The notes under the pieces: generated by a model | Database searches by the model: none | The model's input: the letters and a program-made list of their open reading frames with translations, nothing else | What the model was told of the DNA's origin: nothing | Program-made: the position numbers and the translations under genes | In this document: one piece after another, positions 1-8,406 of the stretch | Numbering within the stretch: position 1 is the stretch's first letter | How the letters are laid out: every line of letters starts with the position of its first letter | Assembly (NCBI GenBank): GCA_903884005.1 | Contig: CAISDA010000013.1 | Coordinates: 62,001-126,000, forward strand | Direction of reading: 5' to 3' | Source of the DNA: an uncultured Ignavibacteriota bacterium | GTDB lineage: Bacteria; Bacteroidota; Ignavibacteria; UBA10030; UBA8401 | DNA length: 64,000 bases

Positions 1-1
1 C

Positions 2-187
2 CCGACCTCGCTGACGGCCGAAGGCATCTATCAGGTCACGCCGGGCACGGCCATAACGATGAAATATGAAGTTCTGCAAACCCAGCCTGCGCTCGGTTAT
101 GCGAAGCCGACGCCTGCGCTTGGTTTTGGCAGCACGGCGGGCGGCGCGTTCGGTACGCTCAACATTCAGAAATATGTGAAGCAGTAA
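2..187 (+). CDS. C-terminal end of an unidentified protein (partial)
   Basis: An open frame enters from the left edge in the frame beginning at base 2 and ends with TAA at 185-187, giving 61 residues. It is rich in Gly, Thr, Ala and Pro and ends in NIQKYVKQ. I recognise no domain, and the 5' part lies outside the window. It is followed by a hairpin at 221-254 and then by the envelope/acyl-CoA cluster, so it may be the last gene of a preceding transcript or the first visible gene of the same one. The steady codon phase up to a clean stop and the host-like composition support real coding. Confidence 0.6.
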   Translation, partial: PTSLTAEGIYQVTPGTAITMKYEVLQTQPALGYAKPTPALGFGSTAGGAFGTLNIQKYVKQ

Positions 188-220
188 GGTTCAGACAAAC
201 GTCAATGAAAGAACAACGCG

Positions 221-254
221 AGCGGGACGGAGCCGTTGAACGGACCGTCCCGCT
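221..254 (+). terminator. Intergenic hairpin before the acyl-CoA cluster
   Basis: AGCGGGACGG (221-230) pairs perfectly with CCGTCCCGCT (245-254) across a 14-base loop. No T-run follows, so it may be a weak terminator, an mRNA 3'-end protector or a leader structure. It sits just ahead of the purine-rich GGAGGA at 263-268 that serves the gene starting at 273. Confidence 0.5.
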
Positions 255-272
255 GCATCTTCCGGAGGAACT

Positions 273-1850
273 ATGCATGGTCTCAGGCTGGTATGTGTCC
301 TGATGCTGATCATCGCCGTATCAGCAGCGGCATCCGCACAAATGGCGAACTATCCTGTCGACGACGAACGGACTTCAGGCACGGCCGAAAAAATACCCTC
401 GGAACTGCAATTCATCGGCTACTCGTTCCACCGTTTCACCGCAAGCGACGTCGCATCCACGAACGAGCTGCTGCGGGCACAGATCATCGGCAGGCTTTTC
501 GGTCCCAATACAACCACGTCACTGGCGAGAACGGCTGTCTACGGAGAAAGCCGCTTCGTGCCGCTGTTCGTGTATCATCCGTCCATACTCGACGGCTCCG
601 CAATATTTCGGGCCATGTTCAAGGTGGACTTTACCTGGGGTGATGCCAATTACGGAGTCGGCAACAACATGGGAGGGGCGATCAGCGGGGCGACCGTCAA
701 CATACAAACGCTCATGGCGAATGTGGAAATTAAGCCGGCCGATTCCTGGAATGTCGTCGCCGGGCTGCAGCGCATCTTCGATAATCCGAGGGACGCGAAT
801 GTCAACGCGCTGGGCACGTTGCAGACGAGCGGGGCGCGTCTCATGTTCTGGGGCACGCAGGGCGTGGGCGTGAGCAGTCATATAAAATTATCTCCGGTCA
901 CGTTCGGCCGGATCGCCTATTTTCAGCTCTACGAAAATATGATTCAAAATAACGACGATGTCACGCTCACCATGCTCGATGTCGAAACGCGGGTTGCCCC
1001 CATCTGGGAAGTGGGCGGCAATCTCTGGTATGTCCGCGACCGCGGGGCCAGTTTGGGCGGAGTATCGGTGCTGGGGCAGGGATTCAACTCGACGCTTGCG
1101 GAATATAACGGCGCCGCCCGGCTCCAATTGAATTCACCGGACTACACTGCGGATGTTGTCTGGGCGGGAATGAACTCGTCATATAACCGCGACTTCATCG
1201 GCGGACGAGTGTGGGGGAGCGGGCTCGTGATGGCGAACTTCGGAGGCATCGACACGACGTCCCCGAGCGGTGCGTCGGCACGGCGGGTCGACATCATGGG
1301 ATTTACGGCGCACGGTTCGCTGTACTACAAATACGGACAGACATCCGGCGACCGTGTCGGTGTCGAGGCGCTTTTCACTTCAGGCGACAATAACGGAGCG
1401 TCGGACGGGAAATACACCGGTGTCATTACAGGGAACACGTGGGGCTCGCCCGTGGGCATCTACAGTTCGCACAAGGCGTATCTGTTGTTCCCCGATGCGC
1501 AGGTCGTGAACCGCTACTATGCCGCCGTTCAGGATATTTCGAACATGGGGTATGGCGTGACGGCGGTCTTCCTGAATTATTACAACAACATTGTGCCGAA
1601 CAAATGGCAGGTGAAGACGGGGGCAGCGTATGCCCTGTCGAATATGGCGCCTCCATCGGGCGGCAATTTCATCGGCGCGGAGCTCAATGCCGAAGTGCGC
1701 TATACGTATAAAGTATTTTTCGACATCAGCCTGAGCGCTGCATATATGGTGACGGGCGATTTTTATGACAGTCCCGCAACACGAAACACGCCCCAGAAAC
1801 CGGCGAACCCATGGACAGTATTCACGACAATCAACTGGCTGATGTTCTAA
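273..1850 (+). CDS. Outer-membrane beta-barrel (porin-like) protein
   Basis: 525 residues. A signal peptide covers about residues 1-23 (hydrophobic VCVLMLIIAVSAAA, then an Ala-x-Ala-type site at SAQ). The rest has the alternating hydrophobic/polar, Gly- and aromatic-rich pattern of a transmembrane beta-barrel and ends in an aromatic (NWLMF), as outer-membrane porins do. The start follows GGAGGA at 263-268 with good spacing. It is the first gene of the acyl-CoA-type cluster, 15 bases ahead of the hydrolase lipoprotein, so it could bring the pathway's hydrophobic substrate through the outer membrane. That role is inferred from position; the sequence does not identify the substrate, and I do not see clear FadL features. 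Confidence 0.6.
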   Translation: MHGLRLVCVLMLIIAVSAAASAQMANYPVDDERTSGTAEKIPSELQFIGYSFHRFTASDVASTNELLRAQIIGRLFGPNTTTSLARTAVYGESRFVPLFVYHPSILDGSAIFRAMFKVDFTWGDANYGVGNNMGGAISGATVNIQTLMANVEIKPADSWNVVAGLQRIFDNPRDANVNALGTLQTSGARLMFWGTQGVGVSSHIKLSPVTFGRIAYFQLYENMIQNNDDVTLTMLDVETRVAPIWEVGGNLWYVRDRGASLGGVSVLGQGFNSTLAEYNGAARLQLNSPDYTADVVWAGMNSSYNRDFIGGRVWGSGLVMANFGGIDTTSPSGASARRVDIMGFTAHGSLYYKYGQTSGDRVGVEALFTSGDNNGASDGKYTGVITGNTWGSPVGIYSSHKAYLLFPDAQVVNRYYAAVQDISNMGYGVTAVFLNYYNNIVPNKWQVKTGAAYALSNMAPPSGGNFIGAELNAEVRYTYKVFFDISLSAAYMVTGDFYDSPATRNTPQKPANPWTVFTTINWLMF

Positions 1851-1865
1851 GCGGGAGACAATGAG

Positions 1866-2831
1866 ATGAAAATATTTTTTGCAGGAATCGCGATCGCGCT
1901 GGCGGTGACCGCCGCCGGCTGTTCAGGAAGCCGGTTCTACTACAACGATCCCCCTCTGGAATTTAAGGACATCACGTATCCGTTCACGACAGACACGGCG
2001 ACGGTGAACGGAACGGAGATCTGTTACCACGACACCAAGAGCGGCACGACGCCCATTGTGCTGATTCACGGCCTTGCGAGCAACATGGGGTTCTTCCGAT
2101 ACAATATACCCGAGCTCGAACGAGCGGGGCTTCGTGTGATCGCCATCGACCTTCCCGGCTATGGACGGTCATCGAAACCATACGGCGCGCCCTACACGCT
2201 GAAATATTTTTCAGAGACAGTCACGGCCTTGTTGAAGCATCTCGGCATCCCCTCGGCGGTGATCGCAGGGCACTCCATGGGCGGCCAGATCGCGCTCTTG
2301 ACGGCGCTCAAGGAGCCGGCGGTGGTTCAACAGCTTGTGCTCTTGTCGCCTGCCGGCTTCGAGGCATTTAAGGACGGAGAAGGAACGTGGCTGCGCAACG
2401 CTGTGAATCCGACGGATGTGAAAAAAACCCCGGAGGATCGTGTGCGCGCGAACCTGACGATGAACTTTTACTCGTGGAGCGAACAGTGGGAATGGATGGT
2501 GGAAGAGCGTGAACGCATGAGCAAGGCAGAGGACTTCGACAGATTCTGTTATGCCGTGTCGAAGAGCGTCGGCGCCATGATCGATGAGCCGATGTGGGGC
2601 AGGCTGACCCGCATCGCTGCGCCGGCGCTCATCATCGGCGGCGAGAACGACAATCTGATACCGAACCCCTATTTGCACGGCGGCAGAACGGCCGATGTGA
2701 TGGAATACGGCCGGGCGCATCTCCGGAATGCGCATCTTCGCATGATGCCGCACGCCGGGCACATGGTGCAGATGGAAGCAAGCGTTGATGTGAACGCGGC
2801 GATCATTGAATTCTGCACGGCGGGGAAGTGA
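1866..2831 (+). CDS. Alpha/beta-hydrolase lipoprotein
   Basis: 321 residues. Residues 1-19 form a lipoprotein signal ending in the lipobox AAGC (Cys19), so the enzyme is probably membrane-anchored in the periplasm. The fold is the classic serine-hydrolase alpha/beta fold: oxyanion motif HGLASNMG near residue 69, nucleophile elbow GHSMGG (Ser137), acid in GGENDNLIP and catalytic His in PHAGHMVQME near the C-terminus. It probably cleaves an ester, thioester or C-C bond of a hydrophobic substrate, but the substrate cannot be read from sequence. It overlaps the following KAS III-like gene by 4 bases (GTGA), implying translational coupling. A second, non-secreted hydrolase at 6329 occupies the equivalent slot in the second half of the cluster. 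Confidence 0.8.
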   Translation: MKIFFAGIAIALAVTAAGCSGSRFYYNDPPLEFKDITYPFTTDTATVNGTEICYHDTKSGTTPIVLIHGLASNMGFFRYNIPELERAGLRVIAIDLPGYGRSSKPYGAPYTLKYFSETVTALLKHLGIPSAVIAGHSMGGQIALLTALKEPAVVQQLVLLSPAGFEAFKDGEGTWLRNAVNPTDVKKTPEDRVRANLTMNFYSWSEQWEWMVEERERMSKAEDFDRFCYAVSKSVGAMIDEPMWGRLTRIAAPALIIGGENDNLIPNPYLHGGRTADVMEYGRAHLRNAHLRMMPHAGHMVQMEASVDVNAAIIEFCTAGK

Positions 2832-3871
2832 TCATGACGCCTGCGACGACCGTTGGCATTGTGAGCGTCGGCACGTACTCTCCGCGCACCGTCATGACGG
2901 CCGCGGACATTGCGGCGGCAAGCGGCATTGCCGAAGAGGTGATACGAGACAAATTCGGGATCGTGCAAAAATTCGTAGGAGATCCGGGCGACCACCCGAA
3001 TGAGATGGCGGTCAAAGCCGCTCTCGATTGTTTGTCGCGCACGGACATCACGGCCGATGAGATCGACGTGGTGATCTGCACGACCGAGGAATGGAAAGAA
3101 TACACGGTGTGGACCGCGGGCATTAATCTCGCGTACGAGATCGGCGCGTCGAAGGCATGGGCGATGGACGTACACATGCGCTGCGCGACGACGGTTGGCG
3201 CCCTGAAGCTCGCGAAGGACATGATCACGGCCGATCCCGAGGTCAACACCGTGCTCATCGCGGGCGGCTACAGAATGAGCGACCTCATCGATCTCACCAA
3301 CTCGCGCACCTCGTTCATGTTCAACATTGGAGCGGGAGCGGGAGCGATGTTGCTGCGGCGAGGCTGGCCCGAGAACCATGTGCTCGGGTCGCACATCATT
3401 TGCGACGGGTCGATGAGCACTCATGTGATCGTGCCGGCCAGCGGCACAAAACAATTTCCGACGGACGAGATGGTGGCGCGGAAACAATTTTATCTCGACC
3501 TCGTCGAGCCCGACGCAATGAAGGACAGGCTGAATGCCGTTTCGATGGACAATTGGATGGCATGCGTCGATTCGGCGCTTCGAAAAAGCGGCACGAAGCC
3601 GGACGGCGCACGATACACGACCGCCGATATCGGATATCTGAACATACTGCTGATCAAACCGTCGGGACACCAGGACATGCTCCGCCGGCTGGGGTTGCGC
3701 GAAGACCAATCCGTGTACCTCAATCATATCGGGCATATCGGCGAACAGGATGCGATGTTTTCCATACGCGAAGGCATACGGCAGAAGCGGCTGCATCAGG
3801 GGGACCTGATGGTCATACTCGCAGCGGGCATCGGATACGTCTGGGCCGCGAGCTGCGTGCAGTGGGGATGA
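2828..3871 (+). CDS. KAS III-like (3-oxoacyl-ACP synthase III family) thiolase-fold protein
   Basis: 347 residues from the GTG at 2828; an ATG at 2834 is an alternative. The thiolase fold is visible: N-terminal IVSVGTYSPR, an expected nucleophile Cys119 in HMRCATTVG, and the C-terminal strand-turn GDLMVILAAGIGYVW. The family normally uses Cys-His-Asn. Here no HQAN motif occurs; the corresponding region reads LLIKPSGHQDML (about 274-285), and the HGN position reads IGH (301-303). It may therefore perform acyl transfer or a variant condensation rather than standard malonyl-ACP condensation. It lies between a hydrolase and an SDR. A second KAS III-like protein is encoded at 7405, also with altered His/Asn sites. 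The fold is clear; the reaction is unknown. Confidence 0.75.
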   Translation: MIMTPATTVGIVSVGTYSPRTVMTAADIAAASGIAEEVIRDKFGIVQKFVGDPGDHPNEMAVKAALDCLSRTDITADEIDVVICTTEEWKEYTVWTAGINLAYEIGASKAWAMDVHMRCATTVGALKLAKDMITADPEVNTVLIAGGYRMSDLIDLTNSRTSFMFNIGAGAGAMLLRRGWPENHVLGSHIICDGSMSTHVIVPASGTKQFPTDEMVARKQFYLDLVEPDAMKDRLNAVSMDNWMACVDSALRKSGTKPDGARYTTADIGYLNILLIKPSGHQDMLRRLGLREDQSVYLNHIGHIGEQDAMFSIREGIRQKRLHQGDLMVILAAGIGYVWAASCVQWG

Positions 3872-4012
3872 CGGGAGCGCACGTCATTGCTTCGACAAGG
3901 GGCGCCACAAGAGAAACACGACAGAGCTGAACAGATCCATGACGGGCGATCCGCAGTGCCGCCCATGAAAAAGTGCGCTGCCATTACGCAATCACGTACA
4001 AGGAATGATTCC

Positions 4013-4777
4013 ATGCGTTTACAGGATAAGGTATGTTTGATCACGGGCGGAGCTTCGGGCATCGGAAAAGCCACGGCGGTGCGCTTTGCCGAAGAAGGCG
4101 CCATTGTCGTCATATGCGATCTCAACGAAAAAGCGGGAGTTGAGACGGCTGCAGCCCTGGGGGCCCGCGCCGCGTATTGCAATGTGAATGTTGCAGACAG
4201 GCTCGCCGTGCAGCGCTGGACCGATGAGGTCTTCCAAAAATATGGACGCATCGATGTGCTCGTGAACAATGCCGGTATTGTAAGAGACGGGCAGCTGGTA
4301 AAGGTGAAAGACGGTGAAATCGTCAAGCAGATGTCCGAGGCGGATTTCGATCTTGTCGTTTCCATCAATCTGAAGGGCGTCTTCAACTGCACGCAGGCCG
4401 TCGCTCCCGTCATGATCAAACAGGGAAACGGCGTGATACTCAACGCCACATCGGTGGTCGGACTGGACGGCAATTTCGGCCAGACAAATTACGTTGCGAC
4501 AAAGGCGGGCGTCATCGGCATGACGAAGGTATGGGCGCGCGAGCTGGGAAAATCAGGCATACGCGTGAACGCCGTTGCGCCCGGGTTCACGCTGACGGAA
4601 ATACTGTCCGCCATGCCCGATAAAGTATTGGACGGCATGAAGGCGAAAACGCCGCTCGGCCGACTTGGCGATCCGCGGGACATTGCCAATGCGTACCTTT
4701 TCCTTGCATCGGATGAGGCGAGTTTCATCTCCGGCGAAACCGTGCGCGTGGACGGCGGCCTTGTAGTCGGGACATAA
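4013..4777 (+). CDS. Short-chain dehydrogenase/reductase (FabG-like)
   Basis: 254 residues, the usual length of a classical SDR. Cofactor motif TGGASGIG at 11-18, NNAG at 85-88, catalytic Ser147, Tyr160 and Lys164 in YVATK. Asp36 at the end of the second strand suggests NAD(H) preference. The start ATG at 4013 is chosen because AAGGAA lies a few bases upstream and MRLQDKVCLITGG is a canonical SDR beginning; the frame is open further upstream but without family similarity. It likely reduces a 3-oxoacyl or oxidises a 3-hydroxyacyl intermediate made by the neighbouring enzymes. It ends one base before the acyl-CoA ligase start. It is not the extended-SDR type found as OleD in olefin clusters. 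Confidence 0.85.
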   Translation: MRLQDKVCLITGGASGIGKATAVRFAEEGAIVVICDLNEKAGVETAAALGARAAYCNVNVADRLAVQRWTDEVFQKYGRIDVLVNNAGIVRDGQLVKVKDGEIVKQMSEADFDLVVSINLKGVFNCTQAVAPVMIKQGNGVILNATSVVGLDGNFGQTNYVATKAGVIGMTKVWARELGKSGIRVNAVAPGFTLTEILSAMPDKVLDGMKAKTPLGRLGDPRDIANAYLFLASDEASFISGETVRVDGGLVVGT

Positions 4778-4778
4778 C

Positions 4779-6332
4779 ATGGAAAATCATTGCCGCATGA
4801 ATGCCGCCGATCTTTTAACGAACCGCACACGGCTCACTCCCGATCGGATCGCAGTGGTCGATGCCGACTCGGGCGCACGGTTCACCTACGCCGACATCAA
4901 CGGGCGCGCGAACCGGCTTGCGAATTTCATGCTCTCGAGGTGCGGCGTTCGCAAGGGCGACCGCGTCTGCCTGCTCGCCGAAAATTCGATCGTCTGTGTC
5001 GATATGCTGTACGGATTGATGAAGATCGGCGCTGTGTTCACGCCGCTGAACTGGCGATTGACCGACACCGAGTTGGACGTCATCGCGGCCGATTGCACGC
5101 CGCACGTGTTCGTCGGTTCCCGCTCAATGAGCGAGCGAACGGTCCGTTTGGCGCAACGGTATGGAGCGGCCGTTTTCATCATCGATTCGAACGGCGAGAA
5201 CGGGCAATGCTCGTATGATGACGAATTGATGCAGGCGTCGGAATCGGAGCCGTCCCGGCCGGAGATCGACGCGGACGATGCGTGCGCACTCCTATACACC
5301 TCGGGAACAACCGGTACGCCCAAAGGCGCAGTGATCCCTCATCGTCAAATATTGTGGAACTGCATCAGTACGGTCATCAGCTGGGGGCTCTCCGAGTCCG
5401 ATACGGCGCCTATCTTGACGCCCATGTTTCATGCCGGCGGCCTCTTTGTCTTTCTCACACCGCTCTTGTATGCTGGGGGACGCATTGTGCTCACGCATGC
5501 ATTCGACCCGGCCGCCTCGCTCAGGCTGATCGAACGCGAGCGGTGCACGGTCATTCTGGGTGTTCCAACCATGTTCCGGTTATGGATGACGACAGAGGAA
5601 TATACGCACAGCAATCTGTCGCATGTGCGGTGGTTCATCAACGGAGGGGCGCCGTGTCCCGATTCTATCATCACTGCGTGGCATGAACAGAGGCACATTG
5701 TGGTGAGGCAGGGATACGGGTTGACAGAGGCGGGCGTGAATTGCTTTTCGATGACGAACGAAGAGGCGGTCTCAAAGATAGGATCGGTCGGCAAACCGAT
5801 CATGCATAGCGCAATGCGCGTGCTCGATGCCGACGGGCACGTCGCGAATGCCGGAGAACAGGGGGAACTTTGCATCCGGGGTCCGCATGTGACGACGGGA
5901 TATTGGAACAATTCCGCGGCGACGGCATCGGCGCTCAGGGACGGCTGGTTTCACACCGGCGATATCGCCTCCAGAGACGACGACGGGTGCTATTACATCG
6001 TCGGACGATTGAAAGACATGATCATCAGCGGAGGCGAAAATATTTATGCGGCCGAGGTCGAAAAAATATTCAGGAACCATCCTGCGGTGGCCGATGCAGC
6101 GCTGATCGGCAGGCCTGACGAAACATGGGGCGAAGCAGGCGTGCTCTTCGTGGTCAGGCGTGCAGGATTAGACGTGAGCGTGGAGGAACTGATGGAATTT
6201 TCAGGCCGGTGCCTGGCGCGGTACAAAATTCCCAAAGAGATCATTTTTATTGCCGAACTTCCGTGTTCGCCGTATGGCAAGGTGATGAAGCACGTGCTGA
6301 AGGAACAGTATCACGAGAGGGGACGACGATGA
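4779..6332 (+). CDS. Acyl-CoA ligase / AMP-dependent synthetase (first copy)
   Basis: 517 residues of the ANL superfamily. Phosphate-binding motif SGTTGTPKG at 175-183, aromatic/acid motif GYGLTEAG, hinge region GWFHTGDI followed by GRLKDMIISGGENI, and the C-terminal catalytic Lys in SPYGKVMK. Such enzymes activate a carboxylic acid to acyl-AMP and then acyl-CoA; the chain length or aromatic nature of the substrate cannot be read. The start at 4779 lies just after the SDR stop; ATG 4797 (MNAADLL) is an alternative. Its stop overlaps the next hydrolase start (ATGA), indicating one transcript and coupled translation. The ligase at 8400 is a divergent paralogue. Confidence 0.88.
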   Translation: MENHCRMNAADLLTNRTRLTPDRIAVVDADSGARFTYADINGRANRLANFMLSRCGVRKGDRVCLLAENSIVCVDMLYGLMKIGAVFTPLNWRLTDTELDVIAADCTPHVFVGSRSMSERTVRLAQRYGAAVFIIDSNGENGQCSYDDELMQASESEPSRPEIDADDACALLYTSGTTGTPKGAVIPHRQILWNCISTVISWGLSESDTAPILTPMFHAGGLFVFLTPLLYAGGRIVLTHAFDPAASLRLIERERCTVILGVPTMFRLWMTTEEYTHSNLSHVRWFINGGAPCPDSIITAWHEQRHIVVRQGYGLTEAGVNCFSMTNEEAVSKIGSVGKPIMHSAMRVLDADGHVANAGEQGELCIRGPHVTTGYWNNSAATASALRDGWFHTGDIASRDDDGCYYIVGRLKDMIISGGENIYAAEVEKIFRNHPAVADAALIGRPDETWGEAGVLFVVRRAGLDVSVEELMEFSGRCLARYKIPKEIIFIAELPCSPYGKVMKHVLKEQYHERGRR

Positions 6333-7408
6333 CACTGAACGCGTCCCCCGTATTGGACGGTATTACCGCGAGCCGGATCACAACGTCACGGCTGGAGACG
6401 CGCGTACTGTTTTCCGGAAGTCGTAACGATACGCCGGTGATGTTTCTTCACGGCAATTTGAGTTCTGCCACATGGTGGGAAGAGACAATGCTCAGCCTGC
6501 CGCAGGGATATCGCGGTATCGCTCCGGACCAGCGAGGATTTGGCGACGCAAGTATCGAAGCAAAGATCGATGCGACACGGGGCGTAGGAGATCTTGTGGA
6601 CGATGTCGTTGCGCTTCTTGACGAACTCGATATAGGCACGGCGCATATTGTCGGCAACTCATTTGGCGGATCTGTGGTTTGGCAGCTGCTGATGGAACAT
6701 CCGCAGCGCTTCATCACGGCGACGCAGGTCGCACCAGGTTCTCCGTACGGGTTCGGAGGCACGAAGGGGGTGCACGGAGTGCCCTGCTCTCCAGATTGTT
6801 CCGGGTCCGGAGCGGGGCTTGTCAGCAAAAAATTATGTTCGTTTATCGCGCAGGGCGACAGAAGTGTTGTGAGTCCGTTTTCCCCCCGCTCGGCTCTTCG
6901 CAATCTTGTCTTCAAACCGCCATTCATTCCGAAACGGGAAGAGGACCTGCTCTCGTCGATGTTATCGATCCATCTCGGCGAGAAGGATTTCCCCGGCGAT
7001 TATCTCGTCTCGCAGCATTGGCCGTTTGCCGCTCCGGGCGTGTGGGGGGCGGCCAATGCACTGTCGCCGAAATATGCTGCCGACGTGACGCGCTTATACG
7101 GCATTGTTCCGAAAGTGCCCATCCTGTGGATCCGCGGAAGCCATGATGCTTCCGTATCCGATACTGCCGCGTCCGATGCCGGTCGTTTGGGGCAATTAGG
7201 ATTGATGCCCGGCTGGCCCGGCGCGGCGATGTTCCCTCCGCAGCCCATGCTCGCACAAACGCGCGCGGTCCTGTCAGAATATAAAGCGAACGGCGGCGAG
7301 GTCAAAGAAATAGTGATCGACGGAACGGGCCATGTGCCGTTCATCGACAAACCGGACGAATTCAATCGACATTTCCATTCACACATAACGTCATCCCGAC
7401 TACGATGA
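6329..7408 (+). CDS. Alpha/beta hydrolase, probably cytoplasmic
   Basis: 359 residues from the ATG at 6329, which overlaps the ligase stop as ATGA; there is no signal peptide. Motifs: HGNLSSATWW (oxyanion region, about 41-50), DQRGFGDA, nucleophile Ser111 in GNSFGGS, an acidic residue in RGSHDASVSD and a His in GTGHVPFIDKP. A Gly/Ser/Pro-rich cap insert lies around 150-180 (SPDCSGSGAG). The pattern is that of C-C, ester or haloalkane-type hydrolases, but I cannot choose among them. It overlaps the following KAS III-like gene by 4 bases. With the KAS III and ligase that follow, it repeats the gene order hydrolase-KAS III-ligase seen earlier in the cluster. Confidence 0.8.
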   Translation: MTLNASPVLDGITASRITTSRLETRVLFSGSRNDTPVMFLHGNLSSATWWEETMLSLPQGYRGIAPDQRGFGDASIEAKIDATRGVGDLVDDVVALLDELDIGTAHIVGNSFGGSVVWQLLMEHPQRFITATQVAPGSPYGFGGTKGVHGVPCSPDCSGSGAGLVSKKLCSFIAQGDRSVVSPFSPRSALRNLVFKPPFIPKREEDLLSSMLSIHLGEKDFPGDYLVSQHWPFAAPGVWGAANALSPKYAADVTRLYGIVPKVPILWIRGSHDASVSDTAASDAGRLGQLGLMPGWPGAAMFPPQPMLAQTRAVLSEYKANGGEVKEIVIDGTGHVPFIDKPDEFNRHFHSHITSSRLR

Positions 7409-8406
7409 ATTTATTGAACCGACATGCGCGCATCGCCTCAACCGGACGATACATCCCCGAAAAGATCATCACGAACGACGAGCTGAACATGATGCTCGGC
7501 GAGAATGTCGGCGACTGGCTGGTCGAGAAGGTCGGCATCCGCGAGCGGCATGTGATGGCGCCGGAACAGACGACGTCTGATATGATCGTCGGTGCCGCTC
7601 GTGAAGCCCTGCAGCGCGCCGGGCTGCAGCCCGAGGAATTGGATCTCATCATTGTCGCCACAGACACGCCTGATTATATCAGTCCCGCCACAGCTTCGGT
7701 GGTGCAGGCGAAATTGAGCGCGAAGAATGCGGGCACATTCGATATCAACTGCGCGTGCGCAGGATGGGTGACAGGGCTGGACATGGCCGGCCGATACATT
7801 GCCACGGACCCAGACATGAAGCACATACTCGTGGCTGGCGGGTACGGCATGTCGAAGTTCGTCGATTGGAAGGATAAATATACGTGCACGCTCTTTGCCG
7901 ACGGCGCAGCATGCGCGATCGTGAGTGCGGGAGATGTGCAAGGATTTATCGGCGGCAAATTGACCGCCGACGGATCGTATCACGATGCGATGGGGATCTA
8001 TACCGGCGGTACATTCCGTCCCGCCACGCCTGATGTCATTGGCCGTTTGGGAACGCCCCGCGTCGAATTCGTGCGGAAATTCCCATCCACATTCAACAGC
8101 GACAATTGGCCGCCGCTGATCCGCAGCGTTGTCGGCAAAGCGGGCCTGAGCATGGACGAGATCGGAAAATTTTATTTCACACAGCTGAACGTCCGCACGA
8201 TCGAATACGTCATGGAAAATCTCATGCAGCCGATGTCGAAGACACACTGCATCATGGACAAGTGGGGATACATCGGTTCGGCGTGCATTCCCGCGGCGCT
8301 GGACGATGCGATTGGAGCGGGCAAGGGACCGGCAACAGGTGAAAACGTGATCTTCTGTGCCACCGGCGGCGGCATGGCAATGGCTTGCTCATTATGGAAA
8401 TGGTGA
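7405..8406 (+). CDS. KAS III-like protein (second copy)
   Basis: 333 residues. N-terminal ASTGRYIPEKIITNDEL and IREREHV-like sequence (actually GIRERHV) are typical of FabH/KAS III proteins, and the nucleophile Cys118 is intact in NCACAGW. At the place of the family's His-Gln-Ala-Asn the sequence is FTQLN, putting Thr259 where His is expected. At the HGN site it reads WGY, putting Tyr289 where Asn is expected. The enzyme therefore probably cannot carry out the usual decarboxylative condensation. Acyl transfer, hydrolysis or decarboxylation-free chemistry are possible. ATGA overlap with the upstream hydrolase and overlap with the downstream ligase place it firmly in the operon. The residue alignment is by eye. 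Confidence 0.8.
   Translation: MNLLNRHARIASTGRYIPEKIITNDELNMMLGENVGDWLVEKVGIRERHVMAPEQTTSDMIVGAAREALQRAGLQPEELDLIIVATDTPDYISPATASVVQAKLSAKNAGTFDINCACAGWVTGLDMAGRYIATDPDMKHILVAGGYGMSKFVDWKDKYTCTLFADGAACAIVSAGDVQGFIGGKLTADGSYHDAMGIYTGGTFRPATPDVIGRLGTPRVEFVRKFPSTFNSDNWPPLIRSVVGKAGLSMDEIGKFYFTQLNVRTIEYVMENLMQPMSKTHCIMDKWGYIGSACIPAALDDAIGAGKGPATGENVIFCATGGGMAMACSLWKW

Noticed and set aside
236..881. Overlapping frames inside the outer-membrane barrel gene
   Set aside because: They are shadow frames of the 273-1850 gene; no ribosome sites, signal peptides or known families.
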